Assembly: GCA_022241475.1 (NCBI GenBank)
Contig: JAKOMT010000007.1
Location: forward strand, 1-64,000
Length of the DNA: 64,000 nt
Reading direction: 5' to 3'
Origin: Microvirga sp.
Lineage (GTDB): Bacteria > Pseudomonadota > Alphaproteobacteria > Rhizobiales > Beijerinckiaceae
The stretch's first letter is position 1, and the number at the start of each line of letters is the position of its first letter. The translations under genes and the position numbers were made by a program. The notes beneath the pieces were generated by a model, which saw only the letters and a program-made list of their open reading frames with translations, was not told the origin of the DNA and ran no database searches. Shown here piece by piece: positions 9,429 to 18,867 of the stretch.

Positions 9429-10691
9429 TCAGCGCACCAGCGCGAGGCTGAACCACGGCACCAGCGCGAGCGCGACAAGGGCGAGGCAACTCACGAGGAA
9501 GAAAGGCAACGTCACCTTGAAGACCCGCAGAGGATCGACGTTCGACACGCTCGCCGCGACATAGAGCCCGATTCCGACCGGCGGCGTGAGCAGGCCGAGG
9601 ATCAGGTTGATCGAGATCACGACGCCGAAATGCAGCGGATCGATGCCGTAAACGCCGGTGGCGATCGGGAGCAGGATCGGCGCGACCATGATCAGGCCGG
9701 GAATGCCGTCGATCACGGTGCCGAGCAGAAGCAGCATCACGAGCACGATCAGCATGAAGGCGGCCGGCGTCGTCGCGACGCTCTGCAGCCATTCGGCGGC
9801 CGCCTGCGGCACCTGTCCGAAGATCAGCACCCACGAGAAGACGCCCGCCGCCGCCACGAGGAAGAGCACGAGCGCTGTGTTGAGCCCGGTGCGCAGGAAG
9901 ATGCCCGGGAAGTCCGCGAGCTTCAGCGTGCGCGTGTAGAACAGGCCGATCAGGGTGGCGAGCAGCGCGCCCACGGCCGCGCTCTCCGTCGGCGATGCGA
10001 CGCCGGTGACGATCGTCCCGACGATCACCGCCGGAATCGAGAGCATCGGCGCCGCCAAGAGTAATGCGCGGCCGCGCGCGCCCCAGCTCAGCCGCTCGCC
10101 CCTCGGATAGGCATGGCGCAGGCCGAGCAGCGCGACGGTGACGAGGAAGAGCCCCGTCATCAGCAGACCCGGCAGGATCCCGGCGATCAGCATGTCGCGC
10201 ACCGCGACCTGCGCGAGCACGGCGTAGACGACGAAGACGATCGAGGGCGGGATGATGGGGCCGAGCAGCCCGCCATAGGCGGTGAGCCCCGCCGCGAAGG
10301 CGCGATCGTAGCCCGCCTTCTCCATCTCGGGGGTCATCACCTGGCTCATCATCGCGATCTGCGCCGTCGCCGATCCGATGATGGAGGCCACCAGCATGTT
10401 CGCCAGCAGGTTCACGTAGGCGAGCCCGCCCCGCACCGCGCCCATGCAGGCGGCGGCGAGGCGCACGAGGCGCGTCGTGATTCCGCCGGCGTTCATCACC
10501 TCGCCGATCAGGATGAAGAGCGGGATGGCGAGCAGGCCGAAATTGTCGAGGCTCGAAAACAGCATCAGCGCGTAGCTCTCGAGCAGCACGCCGTTGCCGG
10601 TCGCCACCGCGTAGACGAAGGCGGAAAGCCCCAGCACCACGCCGATCGGCGCCCCCACGGCCAGCAGCAGGAGAAAGGCCGCCGTGGTCAT
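9429..10691 (-). CDS. dctM: TRAP transporter large permease (DctM)
   Basis: A 420-residue polytopic protein with about 12 hydrophobic segments. It forms the ion-coupled transport channel of a tripartite TRAP system. Typical stretches are ESYALMLFSSLDNFGLLAIPLFILIGEVM, GLLGPIIPPSIVFVVYA and the C-terminal LGLLTPPVGIGLYVAA. Its start ATG (10691-10689) shares a base with the DctQ stop (TGATG), so the two are coupled. Last gene of dctP-dctQ-dctM. Confidence 0.92.
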   Translation of the reverse strand: MTTAAFLLLLAVGAPIGVVLGLSAFVYAVATGNGVLLESYALMLFSSLDNFGLLAIPLFILIGEVMNAGGITTRLVRLAAACMGAVRGGLAYVNLLANMLVASIIGSATAQIAMMSQVMTPEMEKAGYDRAFAAGLTAYGGLLGPIIPPSIVFVVYAVLAQVAVRDMLIAGILPGLLMTGLFLVTVALLGLRHAYPRGERLSWGARGRALLLAAPMLSIPAVIVGTIVTGVASPTESAAVGALLATLIGLFYTRTLKLADFPGIFLRTGLNTALVLFLVAAAGVFSWVLIFGQVPQAAAEWLQSVATTPAAFMLIVLVMLLLLGTVIDGIPGLIMVAPILLPIATGVYGIDPLHFGVVISINLILGLLTPPVGIGLYVAASVSNVDPLRVFKVTLPFFLVSCLALVALALVPWFSLALVR

Positions 10692-11272
10692 CAGCCCTCC
10701 TCCGCCACGGCGCCGTCTTCGGTCTCGGCGCGCGACAGAACTCCGCAATCCTCGAGGAGGTTCGTCGCCGCATGGATCAGCGCGGCGACGCCGAACCACG
10801 GCAGGACGGCGTAGAAGATGATGGAGGGAAGGCCCATCACCGGCGTCGTCTGGGTGTAGATGAAGTTGAAGGTCGAGGCCTCGAAGCGCGTCGCGTCGAA
10901 CCCGGCCGCGACGATCCCGACGGGATCGAACCAGCGCCAGCACGTCCAGATCACGAGCGCGCCGAACAGAGCGGTCGACGCCGACGCCGCCACCCGCAAC
11001 GCGGCGGCTGCGCGAGGCGGCGCGAAGCGCAGGAGAGCGGCGACCGCCGGCGCGGTGCGCGCGCGCAGCATCAGCGCCGCGCCGAGAAATCCCACCCAGA
11101 CCATGCAATAGACCGCGAGTTCGTCGGCCCAGGCGATGGTGTGGCCGACGAGCCTCGTGCCGACATTCGCCAGCACGAGGACGACGAGCGCCGCGACGAG
11201 CGCGATCATCGCCCGGCGATCGATGAAGGCGATGAGATCCGACAAGGACCGCACCCGCGCGGCGAACGTCAT
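10691..11272 (-). CDS. dctQ: TRAP transporter small permease (DctQ)
   Basis: A 193-residue protein with four hydrophobic segments and the family signature GHTIAWADELAVYCMVWVGFLGA around residues 48-70. It bridges DctM and the membrane. The start ATG 11272 follows TGAGG and lies 44 bp after the dctP stop. The C-terminal tail is acidic and cytoplasmic. Confidence 0.88.
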   Translation of the reverse strand: MTFAARVRSLSDLIAFIDRRAMIALVAALVVLVLANVGTRLVGHTIAWADELAVYCMVWVGFLGAALMLRARTAPAVAALLRFAPPRAAAALRVAASASTALFGALVIWTCWRWFDPVGIVAAGFDATRFEASTFNFIYTQTTPVMGLPSIIFYAVLPWFGVAALIHAATNLLEDCGVLSRAETEDGAVAEEG

Positions 11273-11316
11273 AGCCTCATTCCCGGCGTCTCCTGCGGGC
11301 CGTCGCGCCGTCGCCC

Positions 11317-12327
11317 TCAGAACCCGGCGACGAGCTCGCGCAGCTTCGCGACATAGGGCGTGCGCTCGCCCCAGACGGCGTCCCAGCGCTCGACGACGTC
11401 GCCGAAGAAATCCGGGCCGAGCCCCTCGACGATGCGGATGCCGGGAGCCTCGCGAAGGCGCGCCAGCTTGTCGTCCTCCTCGTCGACGAAACGATCGATC
11501 GTCGTGTCGCAATGCGTCTGAACCGCCTCGCGCAGGATCGCCTGATCCTCGGCCGAAAGGCCGGCCCAGACGCGTCCCGAAACGAGCGCGACCATGCCGA
11601 ACATGTGATGGTTCGTCACCAGCATGTTGGGCGCTTGCTCGTAGTAGCGGAAGTTGATGATCGACTCGTAATCCATGTCGATCGCGTCGATCTGCGCGTT
11701 GGCGAGCGCGTCGTAGACCTGCGTCAGCGCCATCGGCGCGGGCGCGGCGCCGAGCATCTCGAAGAAGTCGCGGATCGGCGGGGCGGGCGTGATGCGAAAA
11801 CGCATGCCCCGAAGGTTCGCGACATTCTCGATCGGAGCGCGGGTGAGGAGCTGGCGCATGCCCGTCATCGCGTAGCAGACGCCGACGGCGCCGGTTCGGG
11901 CCGGAAGCGTCTCTAGCATCTCGCGGGCGACGTCGCTGCGAAGGACCTTTGCCGCGCCGGCGATGTCCTCGACGAGGAACGGCGCGTGCAGCGCGGCGAT
12001 GTCGGGAGCGCGCGTCGTGACTTCGGCGGTCGTCAGCCAGGCCATGTCGAGGGCGCCGGTCTGAAGCTGCTGGAGCATCGCGCTTTCGTTGCCGAGCTGT
12101 CCCGACGGGAACACGGCGACGCTGAAGCGGCCGTCCGAGAGCCGCGAGAGCGTCTCGGACAAGGCGGCGGCCTCCTGGTTCCAGACATGCGCCGGGGGCG
12201 TGATCAGGCCGAGGCGGAACTCGCGCGCCTGAGCCTGCGCTTCTCCGGCGAGGCTCACGGCGGAGGCTGCGAACAACGCGGCGCCGAGAACGGCGGCCAG
12301 CGAAACGGACGGCTTGAACTGCTTCAT
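11317..12327 (-). CDS. dctP: TRAP transporter solute-binding protein (DctP)
   Basis: A 336-residue periplasmic binding protein. Signal peptide: KQFKPSV then a hydrophobic stretch ending near ASAVSLAGEAQAQA. The mature part has the DctP pattern VWNQEAAALSETLSRLSDGRFSVAVFPSGQLG and the selectivity helix region LRGMRFRITPAPP, where family members use an Arg to bind a carboxylate. I start at ATG 12327 because GGGGAG lies seven bases upstream; the ATG at 12333 is too close to it. The ligand is unknown. First gene of the TRAP operon. Confidence 0.9.
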   Translation of the reverse strand: MKQFKPSVSLAAVLGAALFAASAVSLAGEAQAQAREFRLGLITPPAHVWNQEAAALSETLSRLSDGRFSVAVFPSGQLGNESAMLQQLQTGALDMAWLTTAEVTTRAPDIAALHAPFLVEDIAGAAKVLRSDVAREMLETLPARTGAVGVCYAMTGMRQLLTRAPIENVANLRGMRFRITPAPPIRDFFEMLGAAPAPMALTQVYDALANAQIDAIDMDYESIINFRYYEQAPNMLVTNHHMFGMVALVSGRVWAGLSAEDQAILREAVQTHCDTTIDRFVDEEDDKLARLREAPGIRIVEGLGPDFFGDVVERWDAVWGERTPYVAKLRELVAGF

Positions 12328-12718
12328 CGTCATACTCCCCCGAGGGCCGAGCCTCACGGCCGCGACGCCCGATCGTATCGTCCCCACGATGCGCCGCCGC
12401 CAATGGAAGGCTGCGATCACGAGCCTCATGCAGTCATTATACCTTTGGCTCAACCCCGACGCGGCCGCGTGACGCGAAAAAGAAGTGACAGATTACAAAA
12501 AATGTCATTCGTTCCCGGCAATCGTCCACCCGTCCGACTTGGGCCACGACGCCGCCTCCCCGAGCGCCACGCGAACGCCGCCGCGCCGCGCAAGACGCCC
12601 TGCGTTGACCGCATGGCCGGATTGTCGTTCGCAGAAACGGTGTTTACCTGCGCTGTCGGAATGCTATGTCCTGCGCAGGCGGGCGCGCAAGGCGGTTTCC
12701 CGTAGGAGAGATGCCACG
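12328..12718. other. Intergenic region between dctP and fpr; likely holds two divergent promoters
   Basis: I see no convincing gene. On the minus strand a perfect TATAAT sits at 12435-12440, about 110 bases before dctP, and may be its -10 box; no matching -35 is clear. On the plus strand, GTTTAC and CTATGT about 16 bases apart lie 50-70 bases before fpr. A 68-codon frame from 12502 ends just before the fpr ribosome site but lacks its own site and does not look like a protein. Confidence 0.4.
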
Positions 12719-13546
12719 ATGAATTCCGGCACGTCGGCGACGCAGGCGCAGGCCCATCCGCAGGCCTTCGAGATTCCGGCCAACGTTTACGTGGAGACGG
12801 TGACGCTGGTGCGGCATTACACCGATCACCTCTTCCGCTTCCGCGTCACCCGCCCCGCGGGCTTGCGCTTCCGCTCGGGCGAATTCGTGATGATCGGCCT
12901 TCCGAACGCCGAGCGCCCGGTCTTTCGCGCCTATTCGATCGCGAGCCCTTCCTGGGACGACGAAGTCGAGTTCTTCTCGATCAAGGTGCCAGGCGGGCCG
13001 CTCACCGAGCATTTGCAGCGGATCAAGGTCGGCGACACGATCCTGATGAAGAAGAAGCCGACGGGGACGCTCGTCCTCGACGCGCTTCTGCCGGGCGAGC
13101 GCGTCTTCATGCTCTCGACCGGAACCGGCGTCGCCCCGTTCGCGAGCCTCGTGCGCGACCCCGAGACCTACGAGAAGTTCAGCCAGGTCGTGCTCACCCA
13201 TACCTGCCGCCAGGCGGCGGAGCTGACCTACGGGCAGGAGATCGTCGAGGCGGCCGCACAGGACCCGCTCGTCTCGGATTTCGCCGCCGGGCGCCTCGTC
13301 AGCTGGACGAGCGTCACCCGCGAGCCGTGGCCGCGCACGAAGCGCGTCACCGCCGCCATCGAAGACGGCTCCTTCTTCACTGATCTCGGCCTGGCCCCCT
13401 TCGACCCGGCGACGGACCGGGTGATGATCTGCGGCTCGAAAGACATGATCGCCGACTGCAAGGCGCTGTGCCTCGCCGCCGGCCTGACGGAGGGCTCGAA
13501 CGCCCGCCCGGCGGAGTTCGTGGTGGAGCGCGCGTTCGTCGATTGA
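12719..13546 (+). CDS. fpr: Ferredoxin--NADP+ reductase (FPR type)
   Basis: A 275-residue FAD enzyme moving electrons between NADPH and ferredoxin or flavodoxin. Seen: RAYSIASPSWDD (FAD-binding RxYS motif, about residue 67), MLSTGTGVAPFASLVRDP (NADP-binding GTGVAPF), MICGSKDMI and the C-terminal VVERAFVD. The terminal aromatic residue is typical of subclass IA bacterial FPRs. ATG 12719 follows TAGGAGAG. Single gene, convergent with treY. Confidence 0.92.
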   Translation: MNSGTSATQAQAHPQAFEIPANVYVETVTLVRHYTDHLFRFRVTRPAGLRFRSGEFVMIGLPNAERPVFRAYSIASPSWDDEVEFFSIKVPGGPLTEHLQRIKVGDTILMKKKPTGTLVLDALLPGERVFMLSTGTGVAPFASLVRDPETYEKFSQVVLTHTCRQAAELTYGQEIVEAAAQDPLVSDFAAGRLVSWTSVTREPWPRTKRVTAAIEDGSFFTDLGLAPFDPATDRVMICGSKDMIADCKALCLAAGLTEGSNARPAEFVVERAFVD

Positions 13547-13563
13547 TCTGGGGCCTCCAGCTC

Positions 13564-16386
13564 CTATTCGTCGGGGACCAGCAGAGCGAGGGGGAAACTT
13601 TCGAACATCCGCGCGGCGTCGAGGGCCGGAGAGCCGTCGATTTCGGAAACCTCCAGCGTTGCCCCGCCGAGCAGATTTCTCCAGCGCCGGGCGGCGTTCG
13701 CGGGAAGCGCGATCCGCGTCCCGGACCAGCCGGGACTGGCCTCGAGCCCCGCGACAAGCCGCGGGGCCGCCACGATCAGCCGATCCTCACCGTGCTCGCG
13801 AGCGAAGGCGCAAACATGCTCGGCCCGCTCGCCGGACGCCTCCAGCGGGAGGTAGGAGCCGTGCGCGAACAGGTCCGGCTTGTCCCTGCGCAGGCCGAGC
13901 GCCGCGAGCGTGACGGCCATCTTGACCGCCCCGGTCCGCCAATCGTCCAGAAGGCGGGCGACGATGGCGGGATCCCGCCCGAGCTGCGGCGCCAGCTCGT
14001 CGAGGAGAGATCGACGCCGATCGAAGTCGACGGGCAGGCGATTGTCCGGGTCAACGAGGCTCAGATCGAGCAGCTCGCAGCCGCGATAGATGTCCGGCAC
14101 GCCGGGAACCGTCAGCTTGAGCAGAAGCTGCGACAGGCTGTTGAGCATGCCCAGCCGCGCGATCCGCTCCTGGAACGGCAGGAAGCTGTCGAGGAAGGGA
14201 TTGTTTCGCGACACGTCGAGGCAATCGCGCACGAACGCCTTGAGCGCCGCCTCGTATTCCTCGTTGGGCGACGCCCAGGTCGAGTGGGTCTTCGCCTCGC
14301 GCACCGACTTGATCATCGCCCCCTCGATGCGTTCGGCGAAGACTGAAACCGCGTCGGGATCGAGCGCGTCGACGCCGGTCAGCTCCGCCGGCCACGCGCC
14401 GATCAACAGCTGATACAGCAGGTATTCGTCGTTTCGGTCGGGCGGAGCCGCGCCTTCCATGTCGCCGCGGCGGGCCCGCACCATGCGGCTCCAGGCCTGA
14501 AGCCGGCGCTCCCATTCCTCCGGCATCTCGGACAGGACGTTGAGGCGCGCGCGCGTGTCCTCGCCGCGCTTGGTGTCGTGGGTGGAGGTGCCCAGCATCG
14601 TGTGCGGCCAGCGGCGCGCCCGCTCCGCGTTGGCCTGGTGGAAGGCGGCGACGCTCACGCCGAAATGGTCGGGATGGCCTCCCACCTCGTTCAGCGACAC
14701 GAGGCGATTGTACCGGTAGAAGGCGGTGTCCTCGAGCCCCTTGGCCATCACGGGCCCGCTATATTGCTGCACCTTCATCGCGAGCCGCACCACGGCGTTG
14801 CGGCTGAACCCGCTCCTGGGTCGCGCGACCAGATCGGTCGTCAGCAGGTCGTGCAGGAAGTCGAACACGCTGGCGTCGGGCGCGTCGTCGGCGCGACGCG
14901 CCTGCGCGATCGCCCAGTCGATGTCGCGACGATCCTCGGCCGCCGGCTGCGACTGGTCGATATACGTGCGGTACACGGGGAAACGGGCGACGATCTCCCG
15001 GAGCGCCGCGCGCAGGATATTGGTCGTGAAGTCGCAAGTGCGCCTGTTCGACCGGGCGATGCTCGCGGCGTCGCGGGCGAGCGTGTTCAGTTCGCTCGCC
15101 ATCTCGGCGTCCATGATGCGGATCTTGCAGGCCCGCACCATGTCCGAGAACGCCACGTCGATGCCCGTGAAGTCGCGGTACAGGCGGGTGAACTCCTTCT
15201 CCCCGGCGGGATCGACGAAAAGACCGCCGACCAGATTGGCGAATTCGTAGCCCGTCGTTCCCTCGATCGGCCAATCTTCGCGCAAGCGCTCGTGGCGGGC
15301 GAGGATCTTCTCGACGACGAGATAGAAGGGCCGCGTCGCGCGTTCGCGCAGCCTTATGCAGTAATCCTTCGGATCGAGCAGCCCGTCGATATGATCGATG
15401 CGCAGCCCGTCGAGCGTACCGTCGGCCACCATGTCGAGAATCAGGCGGTGGGTGAGATCGAACAGCTCCGGCTGCTCCATCCGCAGGCCCGCCAGCTCGT
15501 TGATGTTGAAGAACCGGCGATAGTTGATGTCGTCGGCCGCCACCTGAAAGAACGCGGCGCGCCAGTGCTGCCTGCCGATGAGGCCGTCCAGACGATCGAG
15601 ATCCGCATTGAGCGCGGCGACGGCCCGCGCGACCGCCTCGGCCATGTCGGGACGCTGCGTCGTGAGGCGCGCCAGTTCGATCTTCAACTCGTCCGCCCGC
15701 CGAACGACGTTCGGCCGCTGACTCGGGAGGTCCGCGAAGTCGTCGCCCAGCCGCTCCAGCTCGGGATGCTCGTGACCGAGGATACGGCGATAATCGAGCG
15801 GACAGATCGGCAGCTTGTGCGTCCCGTACGCCCAGACCGCGAAGGCGCCGGCGGCCTCGTCGAACCGAAGCTGGAGGTCGCCTGATTCGAGCACGCGGCC
15901 GTATTGCTCGCCAAGAAACGGCACCAGCACCTTGCCCTCGAGATAGCGCGCGTCCGGCGTCCAATCGATGTCGAAATAGCCGGCGCTGGCGGCGTCGGGC
16001 CCCCATTCGAGGACATCGAGCCACCAGGCATTATCCGAGCCTCCGACGCCCATGTGATTGGGCACGAAATCGAGGATCTGGCCGATGCCCGCCGCTTTCA
16101 GGGCCGCGACCATGTCGCGGAAATCATCCTCGTCGCCGAGTTCGGGATTGAGCGCGTTGTGGTCGACGATGTCGTAGCCGTGCGCGCTGCCCGGGCGCGC
16201 CTTGAGATAGGGCGATGCGTAGAGATGGCTCACGCCGAGAGCGGCGAGATAGGGCGCCAGCCGGGCGGCGTCCTTGAAACCGAAATCCTGAGCGAACTGA
16301 ACCCGGTATGTGGCGCGGGGGATCGGCGCCGAATCGTCAACGGACATTGGCCGTCCTTCTGTTCGACGAGGCAAGGGTGAGTTCAT
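13564..16386 (-). CDS. treY: Malto-oligosyltrehalose synthase TreY
   Basis: A GH13 enzyme of 940 residues that turns the reducing-end glucose of a malto-oligosaccharide into an alpha,alpha-1,1 linkage; TreZ then releases trehalose. Seen: ATYRVQF near the N-terminus, SPYLKARPGSAHGYDIVDHN, LDGLRIDHIDGLLDP (nucleophile Asp), YLVVEKILARHE (acid/base Glu), TSTHDTKRGEDTRAR and GVPDIYRGCE. The ATG (16386) overlaps the treZ stop (ATGA). An alternative ATG at 16347 has a stronger site (AGAAGGA) and gives 927 residues; either is possible. Confidence 0.94.
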   Translation of the reverse strand: MNSPLPRRTEGRPMSVDDSAPIPRATYRVQFAQDFGFKDAARLAPYLAALGVSHLYASPYLKARPGSAHGYDIVDHNALNPELGDEDDFRDMVAALKAAGIGQILDFVPNHMGVGGSDNAWWLDVLEWGPDAASAGYFDIDWTPDARYLEGKVLVPFLGEQYGRVLESGDLQLRFDEAAGAFAVWAYGTHKLPICPLDYRRILGHEHPELERLGDDFADLPSQRPNVVRRADELKIELARLTTQRPDMAEAVARAVAALNADLDRLDGLIGRQHWRAAFFQVAADDINYRRFFNINELAGLRMEQPELFDLTHRLILDMVADGTLDGLRIDHIDGLLDPKDYCIRLRERATRPFYLVVEKILARHERLREDWPIEGTTGYEFANLVGGLFVDPAGEKEFTRLYRDFTGIDVAFSDMVRACKIRIMDAEMASELNTLARDAASIARSNRRTCDFTTNILRAALREIVARFPVYRTYIDQSQPAAEDRRDIDWAIAQARRADDAPDASVFDFLHDLLTTDLVARPRSGFSRNAVVRLAMKVQQYSGPVMAKGLEDTAFYRYNRLVSLNEVGGHPDHFGVSVAAFHQANAERARRWPHTMLGTSTHDTKRGEDTRARLNVLSEMPEEWERRLQAWSRMVRARRGDMEGAAPPDRNDEYLLYQLLIGAWPAELTGVDALDPDAVSVFAERIEGAMIKSVREAKTHSTWASPNEEYEAALKAFVRDCLDVSRNNPFLDSFLPFQERIARLGMLNSLSQLLLKLTVPGVPDIYRGCELLDLSLVDPDNRLPVDFDRRRSLLDELAPQLGRDPAIVARLLDDWRTGAVKMAVTLAALGLRRDKPDLFAHGSYLPLEASGERAEHVCAFAREHGEDRLIVAAPRLVAGLEASPGWSGTRIALPANAARRWRNLLGGATLEVSEIDGSPALDAARMFESFPLALLVPDE

Positions 16387-18374
16387 GGTCGTTCGTCTCC
16401 GTTCGGATCATCGGCGCTCGCGATCGACCAGATCACGGACCAGGGGCCGATGCTGCGCTCGATCGCATCGACGCGTCCCTCGCTCCACAGGATGCGACCG
16501 GCGTCCGCCACGAGGTCGATCCCGTCGCGAGCGGCGTCGGCAAGAGCGGCGTCGGCAAGAGCGGCGTCGGCAAGAGCGGCGTCGGCAAGAGCGGCGTCGG
16601 CAAGAGCGGCGTCGGCAAGAGCGGCGTCGGCAAGAGCGGCGTCGGCAAGAGCGGCGTCGGAGAGAGCGGCGTCGGAGAGATTGGCTACGAGGCGCAGACG
16701 GCTTCCGTCGCCCAATCGCCAATCGACGCGGAACGCGCCATCGCCGAACGTCCGGTACGCGCCCCCTCCCCCGGTGGCGCGAGCCAGCCGGGGCGTGATC
16801 TCGGCCCGGCGCGTCGCGAGGACCCGGCGATACCAGTCGAACCAGCCCGCATGCGGCTCGCGGGCGAGATCCTCCCAGTCGAGCTTCGCGGACCGAAAGG
16901 TGGTTTCCGCGACGGGATCGGGAATGCGTTCGCGGGCCGCCTCGTCCCGAAATTCGGGAAACCGGGCGAACTCCTCCCGCCGCCCCCTCCGCACGGCCTC
17001 GCCGAGTTCCGCGTTGAAATCGCAGAAGAAGGGGAAGGGCTGCGCGGCCGCCCATTCCTCGCCCATGAACAGCATCGGGATCTGGGGCGACAGGAGGTAG
17101 ATGGCGGCGACGGCGCGCACGACTTCCGCGGGCCTCGTCGCGGTCAACCGGTCGCCGAAGGCGCGATTGCCGACCTGATCGTGGTTCTGGATGAAGGCCA
17201 CGAACGCGGTCGGGGGCAGATGCCCGCTCGGCTCGCCGCGCGGCGAGCCGCGATAATCCATCGTCTCGCCCTGATAGGCGAAGCCCTCGGCCAGCGCCCG
17301 GGCCAGCTTCTCCGTGTCGCCGCGATAATCCGCGTAATAGCCCGCGTCCTCGCCCGTGGCTGCGGCGTGGAGGACATGGTGGACGTCATCGTTCCATTGG
17401 GCGGCGTAGGCGCGCGGCGCGCCGTCCCCCCTGCGTTCGAGCCGATGCGCTTCGTTTTCCTCGTTCTCCAAAACGAGATGGATGCGGCGCTCTTCGCCGA
17501 ACGCGTCGCGAACGCGCGCCGCCAGTTCGTCGAGGAGATGGGTCTCGCTGTCGTCCAGGATGGCGTGGACCGCGTCCAGCCGCAGGCCGTCGAAGTGATA
17601 TTCGTCGAGCCAGTACAGCGCATTGTGGATCATGAACTCGCGCACGGGACGGCTGTCGGGACCGTCGTAATCGATCGCCGCCCCCCAGGGGGTCTTGCGT
17701 CGTTCGGTGAAGAACTGGGGCGCATAGGCGTGCAGATAATTCCCGTCCGGGCCGAAATGATTGTAGACGACGTCGAGGAACACCATCAGGCCTCTGGCGT
17801 GGGCTGCGTCCACCAACGCCTTGAGCTCGTCGGGGCGCCCGTAGCTCGCGTCCGGCGCGAACAGACACACGCCGTCGTAGCCCCAGTTCCTCCCGCCCGG
17901 GAAATCGGCGATCGGCATGAGCTGGATCGCGGTGACGCCGAGCGCGACGAGGTGGTCGAGCTTGCCGATGATCGCCCGAAACCCGCCCTCTGGCGTGAAC
18001 GTTCCGACATGCAATTCGTAGATGACGGCTTCGCTCCAGGGCCGTCCCCGCCAAGACGCGTCGCCCCAGGCGTAGGCCGCCGGATCGACCACCTCGCTCG
18101 GGCCGTGCACGTCCTCGGGCTGGCGTCGGGAGGCGGGGTCGGGAACGAGCAGGCCGTCTTCGAGAGCGAACTGGTATCGCGTCCCCGCTCCGACGCCCTC
18201 GACAATCCGTTCATGCCATCCGCCGTCCGCGGCGATCATGGACTCCTGGCGCCCGTCGATGACGAGCGCGACCGCCTCCCGCGCCGGCGCCCAGAGGCGG
18301 AACCGGGCGGAGCCGTCGGGACCGATCTGCGCGCCGAACGGCATCTCGTGGAAACGGTGGATCGGTCTGCTCAT
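16383..18374 (-). CDS. treZ: Malto-oligosyltrehalose trehalohydrolase TreZ, with repeat-expanded C-terminal domain
   Basis: A GH13 enzyme of 663 residues that hydrolyses maltooligosyl-trehalose to trehalose. Seen: N-terminal CBM48-like FRLWAPAREAVALVIDG, VYNHFGPDGNYLH, FDGLRLDAVHAI (nucleophile Asp), VLENEENEA, FIQNHDQVGNRAFGDRL and LFMGEEWAA. The C-terminal beta-domain holds about ten 5-residue units (DAALA/DAALS, roughly residues 565-615) encoded by a 15-bp tandem repeat; without it the protein would be of ordinary family length. ATG 18374 follows AAGGA at long spacing; the open frame upstream would run into the tRNA and is not used. Couples with treY. Confidence 0.92.
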   Translation of the reverse strand: MSRPIHRFHEMPFGAQIGPDGSARFRLWAPAREAVALVIDGRQESMIAADGGWHERIVEGVGAGTRYQFALEDGLLVPDPASRRQPEDVHGPSEVVDPAAYAWGDASWRGRPWSEAVIYELHVGTFTPEGGFRAIIGKLDHLVALGVTAIQLMPIADFPGGRNWGYDGVCLFAPDASYGRPDELKALVDAAHARGLMVFLDVVYNHFGPDGNYLHAYAPQFFTERRKTPWGAAIDYDGPDSRPVREFMIHNALYWLDEYHFDGLRLDAVHAILDDSETHLLDELAARVRDAFGEERRIHLVLENEENEAHRLERRGDGAPRAYAAQWNDDVHHVLHAAATGEDAGYYADYRGDTEKLARALAEGFAYQGETMDYRGSPRGEPSGHLPPTAFVAFIQNHDQVGNRAFGDRLTATRPAEVVRAVAAIYLLSPQIPMLFMGEEWAAAQPFPFFCDFNAELGEAVRRGRREEFARFPEFRDEAARERIPDPVAETTFRSAKLDWEDLAREPHAGWFDWYRRVLATRRAEITPRLARATGGGGAYRTFGDGAFRVDWRLGDGSRLRLVANLSDAALSDAALADAALADAALADAALADAALADAALADAALADAALADAARDGIDLVADAGRILWSEGRVDAIERSIGPWSVIWSIASADDPNGDERP
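16531..16680. repeat. 15-bp tandem repeat, ten units, in frame inside treZ
   Basis: Unit GCGGCGTCGGCAAGA on the plus strand: eight identical copies (16531-16650), then two copies with GAGAGA in place of CAAGA (16651-16680). On the coding strand each unit encodes Leu-Ala-Asp-Ala-Ala (or Leu-Ser-). Because the unit is a multiple of three, gain or loss keeps the frame. Identity between units indicates recent slippage. Confidence 0.97.
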
Positions 18375-18628
18375 AGGGGAGTATTCCTTGCGGGCCGCAA
18401 AAGCGCGGCCGGCGCTTGGCTCGACGGGAGGGCGTTCACTGCGTTTATCACCTTTGGCGGCGGAAGGCCCGTTCTGGTGGAGATCGGCCCGAGGGGAAGG
18501 CCTTGCATAGCGAGGCGCCGACGGCCGCGCGTCGGCCGTCGCAGGACTAATCCTCCTGCGGGGCGGATGGTTCCCTCCGCTGCGGCGTCGATGAAAGCGG
18601 CGACCCGCGCGACGGCGCGGATCAAAAG
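18375..18628. other. Gap upstream of treZ with one strong inverted repeat
   Basis: No gene seen. A near-perfect stem pairs GACGGCCG (18520-18527) with CGGCCGTC (18533-18540), loop CGCGT. It has no T-run on either side, so its role (transcript end, leader structure or protein site) is open. The treZY promoter should lie in this stretch. Confidence 0.4.
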
Positions 18629-18664
18629 AAAAGGCCGCTGATCCCGACGGACCAACGGCCTTTT
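18629..18664 (-). terminator. Terminator after tRNA-Lys
   Basis: AAAAGGCCG (18629-18637) pairs with CGGCCTTTT (18656-18664). On the minus strand the stem is followed by CTTTT. It sits eight bases past the tRNA 3' end. Confidence 0.8.
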
Positions 18665-18671
18665 GAAACTT

Positions 18672-18747
<76 letters not shown>

Positions 18748-18867
18748 ATTCGCCGAGGCGAAAATCGCGGCGACGGATCGCTGCGAGGGCGTTCGGATAG
18801 CAGAGCGCCCCGGCCCTGTCCAGTGTGCGGCGCCGCCGCGCGCGCGATTTTTGAAGAACCCGCCCGA

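Noticed and set aside
12502..12705. Small 68-codon gene before fpr
   Set aside because: No ribosome site, Arg/Pro-rich translation, and it likely overlaps the fpr promoter.
16531..16680. Possible CRISPR array
   Set aside because: Units are only 15 bp and directly adjacent with no spacers; the array is coding sequence of treZ.
16308..18641. Long plus-strand frame across treZ with GVGKS-type repeats
   Set aside because: Product of the tandem repeat read in the wrong frame; the P-loop-like look is chance.
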